From contig NC_014931.1 in assembly GCF_000184745.1 (NCBI RefSeq), positions 310,001 through 374,000 on the forward strand: DNA of 64,000 bases, in the 5' to 3' direction. The number at the start of each line of letters is the position of its first letter. Position 1 is the first letter of the stretch. Origin of the DNA: Variovorax paradoxus EPS (GTDB taxonomy: Bacteria > Pseudomonadota > Gammaproteobacteria > Burkholderiales > Burkholderiaceae_C). The notes beneath the pieces were generated by a model, which was not told the origin of the DNA, did no database searches, and saw only the letters and a program-made list of their open reading frames with translations. The position numbers and the translations under genes were made by a program. Below, in pieces: positions 1-9,074 of the stretch.

Positions 1-1
1 G

Positions 2-571
2 GCCGACCCCTACACCCGCAAGATCGTCATCGACCAGGGCCTCGCCCACGGCGTGGCCGCCGGCTCGCCGGTGATCGACGCGCACGGCGTGCTCGGCCAG
101 GTCACGCAGGTGCTGCCCCTCACGAGCGAAGTCACGCTGGTGATCGACCGCGACCTCGCGATTCCCGTTCAGAACACCCGCACGGGCGTGCGCAGCGTGG
201 CCTTCGGCGACGCCTCGGCGCACGGCGGCGGGCTGGAGCTGCGTTTCATGGCCGCCAACGCCGACCTGCAGGAGGGCGACCTGCTCTCCACCAGCGGCGT
301 CGACGGCATCTACCCGGCGGGCCTTCCGGTCGCGAAGATCGAGCGCATCGAGCGCCGCGCCGACTCGGGCTTCGCCCGTATCTACTGTGTGCCGCTCGCC
401 AGCGTGACCGCCGCGCGCTACGTGCTGGTGCTCGAGCCGACCGGTGCCCCGACCGCGCCGCCACCCGCCGCGCCCGCGACCACGCAGCGCAAGCGCGCCG
501 AGGGCAAGCCCGGGGCCGGCAAGAACGAGAAAAAGCCCGCGGCACCCGCGGGCGCAGGAGGCGGCCGATGA
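2..571 (+). CDS. mreC: Rod shape-determining protein MreC (C-terminal part, 5' end outside window)
   Basis: The open frame runs in from the left edge without a start, so only the C-terminal part of the protein is present. The visible part matches the MreC beta-barrel region: a G-V-L-G-Q-V motif is followed by a segment beginning LTSEVTLVID. MreC is a periplasmic, membrane-anchored scaffold that links the MreB cytoskeleton to the elongation peptidoglycan synthases. The last 40 or so residues form a low-complexity Pro/Ala/Lys tail, as is often seen in this family. Its stop codon overlaps the mreD start (ATGA), indicating translational coupling in an mre operon whose mreB would lie upstream of the window. 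Confidence 0.93.
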   Translation, partial: ADPYTRKIVIDQGLAHGVAAGSPVIDAHGVLGQVTQVLPLTSEVTLVIDRDLAIPVQNTRTGVRSVAFGDASAHGGGLELRFMAANADLQEGDLLSTSGVDGIYPAGLPVAKIERIERRADSGFARIYCVPLASVTAARYVLVLEPTGAPTAPPPAAPATTQRKRAEGKPGAGKNEKKPAAPAGAGGGR

Positions 572-1089
572 TCAAGCGTCCCGGCCAGCAGCAGCTCCTG
601 CTGCCCGTCAGCCCCCTCTTCATGTGGACCAGCCTCGTCGTGGCGCTCCTGGTCAACATGATCCCCATCGGCCGTGCCGCCTGGATGCCCGACCTGCTGG
701 CGCTGGTCATCGTGTTCTGGGGCGTGCACCAGCCCTCGCGCGTGGGCATCGGCGCGGCCTTCGTGTTCGGCCTCTGCATGGACGTGCACCAGGCCTCGAT
801 GCTCGGCCAGCATGCGCTGTCCTACACGACGCTGGGCTTCTTCGCGATCACGATCCATCGGCGCCTGCTCTGGTATCCGGTGCTGTCGCAGGCGCTGCAG
901 GTGCTGCCGCTCTTTGCGCTGTCGCAGCTTATCGAGGTCATCACGCGGATGATCGGCGGTGGCGTGTTCCCGGGCTGGTCGGTGCTGATCTCGCCAGGCG
1001 TGGAGGCCGCGCTGTGGCCTCTGGCCTCCGCTCTCTTGCTGGCCCCCCAACGCCGCACCCCGGAACCCGACGAGAACCGCCCCCTCTAA
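568..1089 (+). CDS. mreD: Rod shape-determining protein MreD
   Basis: This 173-residue hydrophobic protein has about five predicted membrane segments and the size expected of MreD, an inner-membrane partner of MreC in the lateral wall elongation complex. It starts in an ATGA overlap with mreC. A 54-bp gap separates it from mrdA on the same strand. Assignment rests on size, hydrophobicity and the invariant mreC-mreD-mrdA order; MreD sequences are poorly conserved in detail. Confidence 0.92.
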   Translation: MIKRPGQQQLLLPVSPLFMWTSLVVALLVNMIPIGRAAWMPDLLALVIVFWGVHQPSRVGIGAAFVFGLCMDVHQASMLGQHALSYTTLGFFAITIHRRLLWYPVLSQALQVLPLFALSQLIEVITRMIGGGVFPGWSVLISPGVEAALWPLASALLLAPQRRTPEPDENRPL

Positions 1090-1143
1090 GCCTTGCCCGC
1101 GGCATTTGCCATTGCCCCAGCGCGCGCCTAAGCTCCCACCGCC

Positions 1144-3114
1144 ATGACCGAAATCCGCAACGTCGCCGCCGACCTCGCGCGCTTCAAGCGCCGCGTGATC
1201 GTGATCGGCCTCGCTGTGCTTTTCGCGTTCGGCCTGCTGAGTTCGCGGCTGATCTACCTGCAGGTCACGCGGCATGAAGACCTGGCCGAGCAGGCCGAGA
1301 GCAACCGCACGGCCATCGTGCCGGTGGTGCCCAACCGGGGCCTGATCCTCGACCGCAACGGCATCGTGCTGGCCTCGAACTACTCGGCCTACACGCTGGA
1401 GATCACGCCTTCGAAGGTGAACGATGTCGAGGAGACCATCGACAACCTCACGCAGGTGCTCGAAGTCTCGCCGCGCGACCGCCGCCGTTTCAAGCGCCTG
1501 CGCGAAGACTCTCGCAGCTTCGACTCCATTCCGATCCGCACCCGCCTGAGCGACGAAGAGGTCGCGCGCTTCGCGGCCCAGCGCTACCGCTTTCCGGGCG
1601 TGGAGATCAAGGCACGGCTCTTCCGCAACTACCCGAACGGCGAGACCGGCGCGCACGTGCTCGGCTACATCGGCCGCATCAACCAGCGCGAGAAGACCGC
1701 GATGGAAGACTGGGAAGAAGAGGAACAAGCCAACTACAAGGGCACCGACTACATCGGCAAGCTGGGCATCGAGCAGAGCTACGAGAAAACGCTGCACGGC
1801 CAGACCGGCGTGGAGCAGATGGAAACTTCGGCCGGCGGGCGCGCCATCCGCCGGCTCGCAAGCCACCCGGCCACACCGGGCAATACCGTGATGCTGTCGC
1901 TGGACATCAAGCTGCAGAAGCTGGTGGAAGACATGTTCGGCGACCGCCGCGGCGCGCTGGTGGCCATCGACCCCAAGACGGGCGAGGTGCTGGCCTTCGT
2001 GAGCAAGCCCACGTTCGATCCGAACCTCTTCGTCGAAGGCATCGACACCGAGAGCTGGAAAGAGCTGAGCGAATCGCTCGACAAGCCGCTCCTGAACCGC
2101 GCGCTGCGCGGCACCTACCCGCCCGGCTCCACCTACAAGCCCTTCATGGCGCTGGCGGCGCTGCAGACCGGCAAGCGCGGCGCGAGCGTGGTGGTGAACG
2201 ACCCGGGCTACTTCAACTTCGGCGGCCACCGCTTCGGCAGCCCCGAAGGCAACCTGGGCGGCGTCGACATGCGGCGTTCGATCCAGCTGTCGAGCAACAT
2301 CTACTACTACTCGCTGGCCAACGAGATGGGCGTGGACCTGATCCACGACTTCATGAAGCCGCTGGGCTTCGGCCAGATCACCGGCATCGACCTGGGCGGC
2401 GAGGTGCGCGGCGTGCTGCCCAGCACCGAGTGGAAGCGCAACGCCTACAAGCGGCCCGAGCAGAAGAAGTGGTATGCGGGCGAAACCATTTCGCTGGGCA
2501 TCGGCCAGGGCTACAACACCTTCACGATGCTGCAGCTCGCGCAGGCCACGGCCATCGTGGCCGACGGCGGCATCAAGCGCAAGCCGCACCTCGTGCTGGC
2601 GACGCGCAACACGGTGAGCGGCCAGGTGGTGCCGCTGCCGCAGCCGCCGCCGGAGAACCTGGGCTACACCGCGGCCAACGTGGCGGTGATTCGCGAGGGC
2701 CTCACCAGCGTGGTCACCAGCGGCACCGCGCGCAGCGTGTTCGCGGGCGCGGGTTACCAGGCGGCCGGCAAGACCGGCACGGCGCAGGCGGTGACGCAGG
2801 CGCAGAACACCAAGTACAACGCCCGCGCGCTCGAGGAGCACCAGCGCGACCACGCGCTCTTCATGGCGTTCGCACCGGTCAGTGATCCGAAGATCGCGGT
2901 GGCGGTGATCGTGGAGAACGCCGGCTGGGGCGCTGGCGCCGCGGCACCCATCGCGCGCCGGGTGTTCGACTACTGGCTCATGGACCAGTACCCGAGCGAG
3001 GCCGACATGGCCGCCATCAAGATCGGCAAGGCCGGCGCGCCGATGGGCAAGCCGCGCGTGGCGAGCGAAGTGGCGTGGCCGGTGGCGACGACGACGCCTG
3101 CCACTGCTCCCTGA
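1144..3114 (+). CDS. mrdA: Penicillin-binding protein 2 (peptidoglycan D,D-transpeptidase)
   Basis: This 656-residue class B penicillin-binding protein cross-links peptidoglycan during lateral wall elongation. It has a short cytoplasmic N-terminus, one membrane anchor (about residues 17-37), a dimerisation region containing the RGLILDRNG segment, and a C-terminal transpeptidase domain. The three active-site motifs are intact: STYK with catalytic Ser at residue 329, SSN at 383-385 and KTG at 543-545. The C-terminus ends in a variable Thr/Pro/Ala tail. The elongation glycosyltransferase gene rodA/mrdB, which often follows, is absent: the next gene is convergent and unrelated. A large palindromic repeat just after the stop may act as the operon terminator. 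Confidence 0.96.
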   Translation: MTEIRNVAADLARFKRRVIVIGLAVLFAFGLLSSRLIYLQVTRHEDLAEQAESNRTAIVPVVPNRGLILDRNGIVLASNYSAYTLEITPSKVNDVEETIDNLTQVLEVSPRDRRRFKRLREDSRSFDSIPIRTRLSDEEVARFAAQRYRFPGVEIKARLFRNYPNGETGAHVLGYIGRINQREKTAMEDWEEEEQANYKGTDYIGKLGIEQSYEKTLHGQTGVEQMETSAGGRAIRRLASHPATPGNTVMLSLDIKLQKLVEDMFGDRRGALVAIDPKTGEVLAFVSKPTFDPNLFVEGIDTESWKELSESLDKPLLNRALRGTYPPGSTYKPFMALAALQTGKRGASVVVNDPGYFNFGGHRFGSPEGNLGGVDMRRSIQLSSNIYYYSLANEMGVDLIHDFMKPLGFGQITGIDLGGEVRGVLPSTEWKRNAYKRPEQKKWYAGETISLGIGQGYNTFTMLQLAQATAIVADGGIKRKPHLVLATRNTVSGQVVPLPQPPPENLGYTAANVAVIREGLTSVVTSGTARSVFAGAGYQAAGKTGTAQAVTQAQNTKYNARALEEHQRDHALFMAFAPVSDPKIAVAVIVENAGWGAGAAAPIARRVFDYWLMDQYPSEADMAAIKIGKAGAPMGKPRVASEVAWPVATTTPATAP

Positions 3115-3123
3115 TCTCTTGCT

Positions 3124-3235
3124 CCCTCTCCCCTTGGGGAGAGGGTTGGGGTGAGGGTGAGCGGCATTCGAGGCCGCGCGATGCTGTGAGGCCGACTGCC
3201 CTCACCCTAGCCCTCTCCCGCTAGCGGTAGAGGGA
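3124..3235. repeat. Paired GC-rich palindromic intergenic repeat (copy A)
   Basis: Two self-complementary units (3124-3145 and 3211-3235) flank a central spacer, and each is also complementary to the other: the stretch around 3137-3157 pairs with 3199-3219. The unit therefore forms either two small hairpins or one long stem. It lies between the convergent ends of mrdA and fahA. Closely similar paired units occur at 8962-9058 and 33750-33859, so this is a dispersed family. It could serve as a bidirectional terminator, although there is no T-run. Confidence 0.85.
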
Positions 3236-3251
3236 ACAACGCGGAAGCCTC

Positions 3252-4520
3252 TCAGCCAGCCACCGTGCCGCTGACTTCACCCAGCCCGATACGCACAGCC
3301 CCCGCGCGCTCGCAGTAGCCGCGCATGACCAGCGTGTCGCCGTCTTCCAGGAACGTGCGCTTCTCGCCGTTCGGCAGCGTGATCGGCTGCTTGCCGCCCA
3401 GCGTGAGTTCCATCAGCGAACCGGCCTCGTCGGGCTTCGGCCCCGAGAGCGTGCCCGAGCCCAGCAGGTCGCCCGGCTGCAGGTTGCAGCCGTTCACCGT
3501 GTGGTGCGTGATGAGCTGCGCGGCGGTCCAGTAGGCGGCCTCGGTGGTGTTGCCGCGCGTGAGGCGCGCGGGCGCGATGCCTTCGGCGCGCATCTTCGCG
3601 GTCTGCAGCAGCACTTCGAGCGTGATGTCGAGCGCGCCGGCCTCGCGGTTCGACGGCGCATCGAGATACGGCAGCGGTTGCGGATCGCCCGCGGGCCGCT
3701 CGAACCTCGCGCGGAACGGCGCGAGCGCCTCCATGGTCACGATCCACGGCGACAGCGTGCTCGCGAAGTTCTTCGCGAGGAACGGGCCGAGCGGCTGGTA
3801 TTCCCAGGCCTGCAGGTCGCGTGCCGACCAGTCGTTGAGCAGCGTCACACCGAACAGGTGCTCTTCGGCCTCGCCGATGGCGATCGGCTCGCCCAGCGCG
3901 TTGCCCTGGCCGACCAGAAAGCCCAGCTCCAGTTCGTAGTCGAGGCGCTTGGACGGGCCGAAGCTCGGCTCGGCCGCATCGGGCGCCTTGGTCTGGCCCT
4001 GCGGGCGCTTGAAGACCTGGCCGCTCACGCCGATGGACGAGGCGCGGCCGTGATAACCGATGGGCACCCACTTGTAGTTGGGCATCAGCGGCTGGTCGGG
4101 GCGGAAGAGCTTGCCGATGGTGGTCGCGTGGTGGATACCCGTGTAGAAGTCGGTGTAGTCGCCGATGCGGCAGGGCACCGTCATCTCGGCCTTGGCTTGC
4201 GCGAGCAGCGCCTTCGACCATGCGGCCTGCTTGTCGCTGCCTTCGGCGAGGCCCGCGGAGATCGCGGCGCGCAGGGCCTGGCGGTCCTTCACGCTCGCGC
4301 CCATCAGCGCGTTCATGTCGTCGGTGTCCACGAGGCCCGCGGCCTTCAGGTCGAGCACCTGGTCGCCGATCGCGACGCCGATGCGGAAGGCCTCGCTGCT
4401 GCCCGCGGTGCGGAAGCGGCCGAAGGGCAGGTTCTGGATCGGGAAGTCGGTGCCGGCTTCGTTGGCCGAGGCGACCCAGCTGCGCAGCTTGGGGTCGTGG
4501 GTGGCGTTCAGTGCGGTCAT
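3252..4520 (-). CDS. fahA: Fumarylacetoacetase (fumarylacetoacetate hydrolase)
   Basis: The enzyme hydrolyses fumarylacetoacetate to fumarate and acetoacetate, the last step of homogentisate catabolism. It is 422 residues from the chosen start. The segment FYTGIHHATTIGKLFRP carries the metal-binding Asp and catalytic His, DYELELGF supplies the paired Glu metal ligands, and NDWSARDLQAWE with the later LAKNF supplies further conserved Asp and Lys. The start at 4520 is preferred over the upstream in-frame ATG because AAGGA lies just before it and homology begins there. It is co-directional with the Bug receptor and hmgA, separated from them by a palindromic repeat. Confidence 0.96.
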   Translation of the reverse strand: MTALNATHDPKLRSWVASANEAGTDFPIQNLPFGRFRTAGSSEAFRIGVAIGDQVLDLKAAGLVDTDDMNALMGASVKDRQALRAAISAGLAEGSDKQAAWSKALLAQAKAEMTVPCRIGDYTDFYTGIHHATTIGKLFRPDQPLMPNYKWVPIGYHGRASSIGVSGQVFKRPQGQTKAPDAAEPSFGPSKRLDYELELGFLVGQGNALGEPIAIGEAEEHLFGVTLLNDWSARDLQAWEYQPLGPFLAKNFASTLSPWIVTMEALAPFRARFERPAGDPQPLPYLDAPSNREAGALDITLEVLLQTAKMRAEGIAPARLTRGNTTEAAYWTAAQLITHHTVNGCNLQPGDLLGSGTLSGPKPDEAGSLMELTLGGKQPITLPNGEKRTFLEDGDTLVMRGYCERAGAVRIGLGEVSGTVAG

Positions 4521-4575
4521 GCGTGTCCTTGAATTGGGTGGGAGAGGAATCCGGATTGGTGGAAGGAAATCCGGC

Positions 4576-4637
4576 ACCGTTCGGACTGAGCTTGTCGAAG
4601 TCTTGCGCGGCGCTTCGACAAGCTCAGCGTGAACGGT
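4576..4637. repeat. Inverted repeat of the CTTCGACAAGCTCAG family
   Basis: Two 25-bp arms (4576-4600 and 4613-4637) are nearly perfect inverted copies built around CTTCGACAAGCTCAG, with a 12-bp loop. The same core recurs at 63675-63832. It is a dispersed REP-like intergenic element. It sits between the Bug receptor gene and fahA and would form a strong hairpin in the shared transcript. Confidence 0.9.
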
Positions 4638-4677
4638 GGGTGGATGGTGTGTGAGTGGATTGCGTGCGCGTCGGTCT

Positions 4678-5655
4678 TCAGTCCGCGGTCATGCCGGCTT
4701 TCCTGGCCACATCACCGAGGCGCTGGTATTCGGTCTGCGTGAGCGTCGCCAGCTCCTGCGCGGTCGAGCCGCGCGGCGAGAAGCCGGCCTGCTGCAGCTT
4801 GGCCTTCACGTCCGGCATCGCGAGCGCTTCGACGAAGGCTTCGTTCAGCGCTTTGACCACGGGTGCCGGCAGGTTCGCCGGTCCGTACACACCGAACCAC
4901 GGATCGAGCGCGTAGCCCTTGAGGCCCGCCTCAGCCATCGTCGGCACGTCGGGCAGCGAAGGCGACCGCGCCGGCCCGGCGACAGCCAGCGCGCGCAGCT
5001 TGCCGGCCTGGATGTGCGGCAGCGACGCCGGCAGGTTGTCGAACATCAAGCCGATGTTGTTGCCCAGCATGTCGGTGATGGCCGGGCCGCTGCCCTTGTA
5101 GGCCACGTGCACGAGCTCGGTGCCGGTCATCTGCGCGAACATCACGCCCGCCAGGTTCATCGAGGTGCCGGCGCCCGCGGTGGCGTAGGGCAGGCCCGGG
5201 TTCTTCTTCGCGGCGGCGATCAGGTCGGGCACCGACTTGATCGGCGAGGCGGCCGGCACTTCGAGCACGATGGTCGAGGTGCCCAGCAGGCTGATCGCTG
5301 TGAAGTCCTTGCGCGGATCGAAGGCCATCGACTTGTAGATGTGCGGGTTCAGCGCATTGGTCGAGATCGCGCCGAAGCCGATGGTGTAGCCGTCGGGGGC
5401 GGCCTTGGCCACGGCGTCCATGCCGATGTTGCCGCCCGCGCCGCCGCGGTTGTCGATGAGCACCGGCTGGCCGAGCTTTTCCGACACCTTCTGGCCCACG
5501 GTGCGCGCCACGAGGTCGGTGGTGCCGCCGGGCGTGTAGGGCACGATGAAGCGAATCGGCTTCGACGGAAAGTCCGCCGCGTGCGTGAGCAAGGGCGCAG
5601 CGAGCAGGGCGAGAGCCGCCGCGCGGCGCGTGAGAGCGAAGGCGTTCTTCATCAT
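4678..5655 (-). CDS. Bug-family tripartite tricarboxylate receptor (periplasmic binding protein)
   Basis: This 325-residue protein has a cleavable signal peptide (about residues 1-27, ending LLTHAA) followed by the Bug signature [14 protein letters not shown] and the typical later motif [10 protein letters not shown]. Bug proteins are the extracytoplasmic receptors of TctABC-type transporters and are greatly expanded in Variovorax and Bordetella relatives. Its start overlaps the hmgA stop (ATGA), so it is translationally coupled to homogentisate dioxygenase and may bind an aromatic acid feeding this pathway; that is inference. No tctAB genes adjoin it; the pair at 54.7-56.7 kb is far away. 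Confidence 0.93.
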   Translation of the reverse strand: MMKNAFALTRRAAALALLAAPLLTHAADFPSKPIRFIVPYTPGGTTDLVARTVGQKVSEKLGQPVLIDNRGGAGGNIGMDAVAKAAPDGYTIGFGAISTNALNPHIYKSMAFDPRKDFTAISLLGTSTIVLEVPAASPIKSVPDLIAAAKKNPGLPYATAGAGTSMNLAGVMFAQMTGTELVHVAYKGSGPAITDMLGNNIGLMFDNLPASLPHIQAGKLRALAVAGPARSPSLPDVPTMAEAGLKGYALDPWFGVYGPANLPAPVVKALNEAFVEALAMPDVKAKLQQAGFSPRGSTAQELATLTQTEYQRLGDVARKAGMTAD

Positions 5656-6959
5656 GGCTTGAACTGGTCCTTCAGCCCCGCCCAGCAGTCGGCGTAGTCG
5701 GTGTCGAGCGCCGGGCTCTTCAGCGCGAAGTTCGTCGGAATGAAGCGAAAGCGGCTCTCGAACATGAAGGCCAGCGTGTTGTCCAGCTTGTGGGGCTTGA
5801 GGTCCGCGTGCGTCGCCTTGTCGAAGGCTTCCTCGTCCGGGCCGTGCGGCACCATGCAGTTGTGCAGGCTCGCGCCGCCGGGCTTGAAGCCGCCCGGCTT
5901 GGCGTCGTATTCGCCGAGCACCAGGCCCATGAACTCGCTCATGAGGTTGCGGTGGAACCAGGGCGGACGGAAGGTGTTCTCCATCACCATCCATCGCGGC
6001 GGGAAGATCACGAAGTCGCAGTTGGCGGTGCCGGGCGTGTCGCTGGGCGATGTCAGCACGGTGAAGATCGACGGATCGGGATGGTCGAAGCTGATCGAGC
6101 CGATGGCCATGAAGCGCGCCGTGTCGTACTTCACCGGCGCGAGGTTGCCGTGCCAGGCGACCACGTTGAAGGGCGACTGCTTCGTCGGCGCTTTCCAGAA
6201 GCGGCCGGCGAATTTCTTGACCAGTTCATAGGCGCCGCCGTCTTCCTCGAACGCCGCCACGGGTGCCTGGAAATCGCGCGCGTTCGCGAGGCCGTTCGAG
6301 CCAATGGGACCCAGCTCGGGCAGCCGGAAATGCGCGCCGTAGTTCTCGCAGACGTAGCCGCGCGAGAGACCGTCCGGCAGCGCCACCTTGAAGACCATGC
6401 CGCGCGGCAGCACCGCGATTTCGCCGGGCTTCACGTCGAGCACGCCGAGTTCCGTCGTGATGACGAGGCGGCCTTGCTGCGGCACGACCAGCATCTCGCC
6501 GTCGGCGTTGACGAAGGCGCGCTTGTCCATCGAGCGGCCGGCCAGGTACATCAGCGAGCCGATGCCGACCTGCGATTCGGCATCGCCGTTCGCCGCGACC
6601 GTGTGCATGCCGTCGATGAAGTCGGCCTCGGCCGCGCCATCGAGCGGCATCGGGTGCCAGCGCATCGGCTCGGGCGGCAGCGCGATCTCGCGGGCGCCAC
6701 CGGTCGTCCAGTGCGGCTGTGCGTAGGGCTGGTAGCGGCCTGACACCACCGAGGGCTGGCGGCGGTAGAGCCAGGTGCGGCGGTTCTCATGGCGCGGCGC
6801 GGTGAAGGCGGTGCCCGAGAGCAGTTCGGTGTAGAGATCGAAGGGCCCGCGCTGCGGGTTGTTGCGGCCCTGCGGCAGGGCGCCAGGCACAGCTTCGGAG
6901 GCGTATTCGTTGCCGAAGCCGCCGAGGTAGCGCCGTTCGGTGGCGGGAATGTCGGTCAT
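5652..6959 (-). CDS. hmgA: Homogentisate 1,2-dioxygenase
   Basis: This 435-residue iron(II) dioxygenase opens the homogentisate ring to give maleylacetoacetate. The N-terminal segment [13 protein letters not shown] is characteristic of the family. The iron ligands are visible as the His and Glu in [14 protein letters not shown] and the His in [13 protein letters not shown]. It lies directly upstream of the Bug receptor, with an overlap, and in the same direction as fahA. Maleylacetoacetate isomerase, the intervening enzyme, is not encoded in this cluster. Confidence 0.97.
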   Translation of the reverse strand: MTDIPATERRYLGGFGNEYASEAVPGALPQGRNNPQRGPFDLYTELLSGTAFTAPRHENRRTWLYRRQPSVVSGRYQPYAQPHWTTGGAREIALPPEPMRWHPMPLDGAAEADFIDGMHTVAANGDAESQVGIGSLMYLAGRSMDKRAFVNADGEMLVVPQQGRLVITTELGVLDVKPGEIAVLPRGMVFKVALPDGLSRGYVCENYGAHFRLPELGPIGSNGLANARDFQAPVAAFEEDGGAYELVKKFAGRFWKAPTKQSPFNVVAWHGNLAPVKYDTARFMAIGSISFDHPDPSIFTVLTSPSDTPGTANCDFVIFPPRWMVMENTFRPPWFHRNLMSEFMGLVLGEYDAKPGGFKPGGASLHNCMVPHGPDEEAFDKATHADLKPHKLDNTLAFMFESRFRFIPTNFALKSPALDTDYADCWAGLKDQFKP

Positions 6960-7001
6960 GGTGTTCTCTTTCGAAAATCGCGATGAGGTGGGAACGCGCG
7001 C

Positions 7002-7193
7002 CTAGCTGCCGCGCGCGGCTTCGAAGGCCTCGCGCAGCACGGCGAGCGAGCCGATGTGGTTGGCCAGCACGAGCGCGAGGCGCGCGTTGAAGGCGTGGCT
7101 CTCCTCGGTGGAAAGCCCCTGGTGCGCCGCGATGAGCGCTTCGTAGAAATCGTCGGGCGCCTCGAGGTTCGGCGTGGTGATCAGTGCTTGCAT
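7002..7193 (-). CDS. DUF2783 small protein, probable coupling component of the adjacent monooxygenase
   Basis: This is a 63-residue acidic helical protein of the DUF2783 type, with the segment PDDFYEALIAAHQGLS near its start. An in-frame ATG at 7199 is also possible, but AAAGG is only one base away from it and well placed for 7193. It follows the FAD monooxygenase gene by about 13 bases. From memory, Pseudomonas putida 3-hydroxyphenylacetate 6-hydroxylase consists of a flavoprotein (MhaA) and a small coupling protein (MhaB) of about this size, encoded beside homogentisate genes. The context here fits MhaB, but identity was not tested. Confidence 0.78.
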   Translation of the reverse strand: MQALITTPNLEAPDDFYEALIAAHQGLSTEESHAFNARLALVLANHIGSLAVLREAFEAARGS

Positions 7194-7206
7194 GCTCATG
7201 CCTTTG

Positions 7207-8928
7207 TCATGCTCTTGCCAGTGCGCGGTCGATGGCCGCACGGATGTTCGCAGGTGTGGGTTGCCGCCAGCGCGCGCACACATGCTGGTCGGGCCGCAGC
7301 AGGTAGACGGTACCGGGTTGCGCGTCGTAGCGCTGGGTGGCGAGTTCGCCTTCGGGCGTCGTGCCTTGCACGCGCACGATGTGCAGCGGCGCGTCGAAAG
7401 CCTTCAGCACCTCTGCACTGCGCTCGGCGGCTTCGCCCGCGCCGAAGACCAGTGCAGTGAACTGCTGGCCATGGCATTCGCGCAGCAGCCAGCCGGTGCT
7501 TCCGTCGGCTCGCACGGCCGGCGCATCGGCCGCGGCAGCGCCCGGCACCATAGCGCCCTTGAAGGCGTCGGCATCGACCGTGTTGAGCGGCGAATCGCGC
7601 AGCACCGCCGGCACCGAGAGCCGCCCGCTGTTGACCAGCGTGCGCGCGAACGCATGGCGCTTGGTCAGTTCCAGCACCGCGTCGCGGAACAGGCGGCTCA
7701 CCTCGCTCTTGGGCGTGATGAAGTCGGTCGCACGCGTGGAGTGGCGGATGTTTTCGTCTGCCGCGTATTCGCGCTCGCTCGCGTAGCTGTCGAGCAGTGC
7801 ATCGGGCGCATCGCCCTTCAGCACGGCAGCAAGTTTCCACGCGAGGTTGTCCGCGTCCTGCACGCCCGAGTTGGCGCCTCGCGCGCCGAAGGGCGACACG
7901 CCGTGCGCCGAGTCGCCCGCGAACAGCACGCGGCCGTGGCGAAAGCGCTCCATGCGCTGGCAGGCGAAGGTGTAGACGCTGGCCCAGCCGATCTGGAACT
8001 GCACGTCCGCAAAACCGATGCTGTCGAGCAGCGCGCGCACCCGCGGCGTGATGTTCTCGGGCTTGCGCTCTTCCACCGGGTCGGCGTCCCAGCCGAGCTG
8101 GAAGTCGACGCGCCACATGCCATCTGCCTGCTTGTGCAGCAGCACGCTCTGGCCCGGGTGGAAGGAGGGGTCGAACCAGAAGCGGCGCTCGGTGGGGAGA
8201 ATGTCGCCCCCCACGCTCGGCACTTCGTGTCCTCGCTGCCCCCCCGAGGGGGGCGCGTCCGCCTTGGGGCGGCCCGGCGGCGGACCGGCATCCATCGTGA
8301 TGTCGGCGATCAGGAAGCGGTCGCGGAAGGTGCGGCCCTTGGCCTCCTGGCCGAGCAGCTGGCGCAGGTTGGAACGCGAGCCATCGCAGGCGGCGACGTA
8401 GCCGGCCGCTAGTTGATAGTTGCCTTCGGGCGTCTCGACCGTGAGCACCGCGCCTTCGTCGCGCTGTTCGATGCCCGTCACCTTGTTGTTCCAGCGCAGG
8501 TCGATCAGCGGCAGCGCGGCGGCACGTTCGACGAGGTAGCCCTCGACGTAGTACTGCTGCAGGTTGATGAACGCGGGCCGCTCATGGCCGGGCTCGGGCA
8601 GCAGGTCGAAGCGGTAGACCTGCTCGTCGTGGAAGAACACCTTGCCCACGCTCCACGAGACGCCCTTGTCGACCATGCGGTCGCCGCAGCCGAGGCGGTC
8701 GAACACTTCGAGCGAGCGCTTGGCAAAGCAGATCGCGCGCGAGCCGCTGGAGAGGGTGTTGTCGTTGTCGAGCAGCACGACAGGCACCTGGCGCAGCGCG
8801 AGGTCGATGGCGAGCGTGAGGCCGACCGGGCCGGCACCGACGATCACAACGGGGTGATGAGCGGGGGGCGCTGCGTCCTGGTCGGCGTGGCGGCGGTAGT
8901 CGAAGCGCAGACTTTGATAGTCGATCAC
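7207..8928 (-). CDS. FAD-dependent aromatic monooxygenase, probable 3-hydroxyphenylacetate 6-hydroxylase large subunit
   Basis: This 573-residue flavoprotein belongs to the PheA/TfdB/MhpA class. It shows the ADP-binding VVIVGAGPVGLTLAI motif at residues 27-41 and the second FAD motif around VLFAGDSAHGVSPFGARG, and has a thioredoxin-like C-terminal region. A GTG start at 8928 is chosen because GGAG precedes it and no ATG lies in frame nearby. Next to a DUF2783 gene, hmgA and fahA it likely hydroxylates a monohydroxyphenylacetate to homogentisate; substrate is inferred. Oddity: residues about 215-244 (Pro/Gly-rich) interrupt a conserved stretch that resumes at PTERRFWFDPSF, and their DNA is palindromic. 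Confidence 0.88.
   Translation of the reverse strand: MIDYQSLRFDYRRHADQDAAPPAHHPVVIVGAGPVGLTLAIDLALRQVPVVLLDNDNTLSSGSRAICFAKRSLEVFDRLGCGDRMVDKGVSWSVGKVFFHDEQVYRFDLLPEPGHERPAFINLQQYYVEGYLVERAAALPLIDLRWNNKVTGIEQRDEGAVLTVETPEGNYQLAAGYVAACDGSRSNLRQLLGQEAKGRTFRDRFLIADITMDAGPPPGRPKADAPPSGGQRGHEVPSVGGDILPTERRFWFDPSFHPGQSVLLHKQADGMWRVDFQLGWDADPVEERKPENITPRVRALLDSIGFADVQFQIGWASVYTFACQRMERFRHGRVLFAGDSAHGVSPFGARGANSGVQDADNLAWKLAAVLKGDAPDALLDSYASEREYAADENIRHSTRATDFITPKSEVSRLFRDAVLELTKRHAFARTLVNSGRLSVPAVLRDSPLNTVDADAFKGAMVPGAAAADAPAVRADGSTGWLLRECHGQQFTALVFGAGEAAERSAEVLKAFDAPLHIVRVQGTTPEGELATQRYDAQPGTVYLLRPDQHVCARWRQPTPANIRAAIDRALARA
8197..8286. repeat. Palindromic repeat inserted in frame within the monooxygenase coding sequence
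   Basis: This 90-bp stretch inside the monooxygenase gene contains strong GC palindromes (a C-run, GAGGGGGG and a nearby CCGCCTTGGGGCGG), unlike the flanking coding DNA. It encodes about 30 residues rich in Pro, Gly and Asp that sit between MDA and PTERRFWFDP. It resembles intergenic repeats I associate with Comamonadaceae genomes, but this is recalled and not searched. The reading frame stays open through it. Confidence 0.65.
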
Positions 8929-8961
8929 GTTTGTCTCCGTGTCTTTTGTCTTTGTCTTGCT

Positions 8962-9058
8962 CCTTCCCCCTTTGGGGGAAGGTTGGGATGGGGGCGAGCG
9001 GCGCTCGAAACCGGCGCTCTGCCTGCCCCCACCCCAGCCCTCCCCCAGAGGGGGAGGG
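8962..9058. repeat. Paired GC-rich palindromic intergenic repeat (copy B)
   Basis: Two palindromic units (8962-8982 and 9038-9058) flank a spacer that begins with GGGATGGGGGCGAGCGGCG. Organisation and sequence match copies A (3124-3235) and C (33750-33859). It lies between the MBL-fold gene and the monooxygenase gene on the same strand, so it would form a hairpin in any common transcript. Confidence 0.85.
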
Positions 9059-9074
9059 AGCAAGGCAGGACCGA

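Noticed and set aside
418..2853. Long minus-strand frame opposite mre and mrdA genes
   Set aside because: It is antisense to confident cell-wall genes and is rich in Arg, His and Ala, as expected of a shadow.
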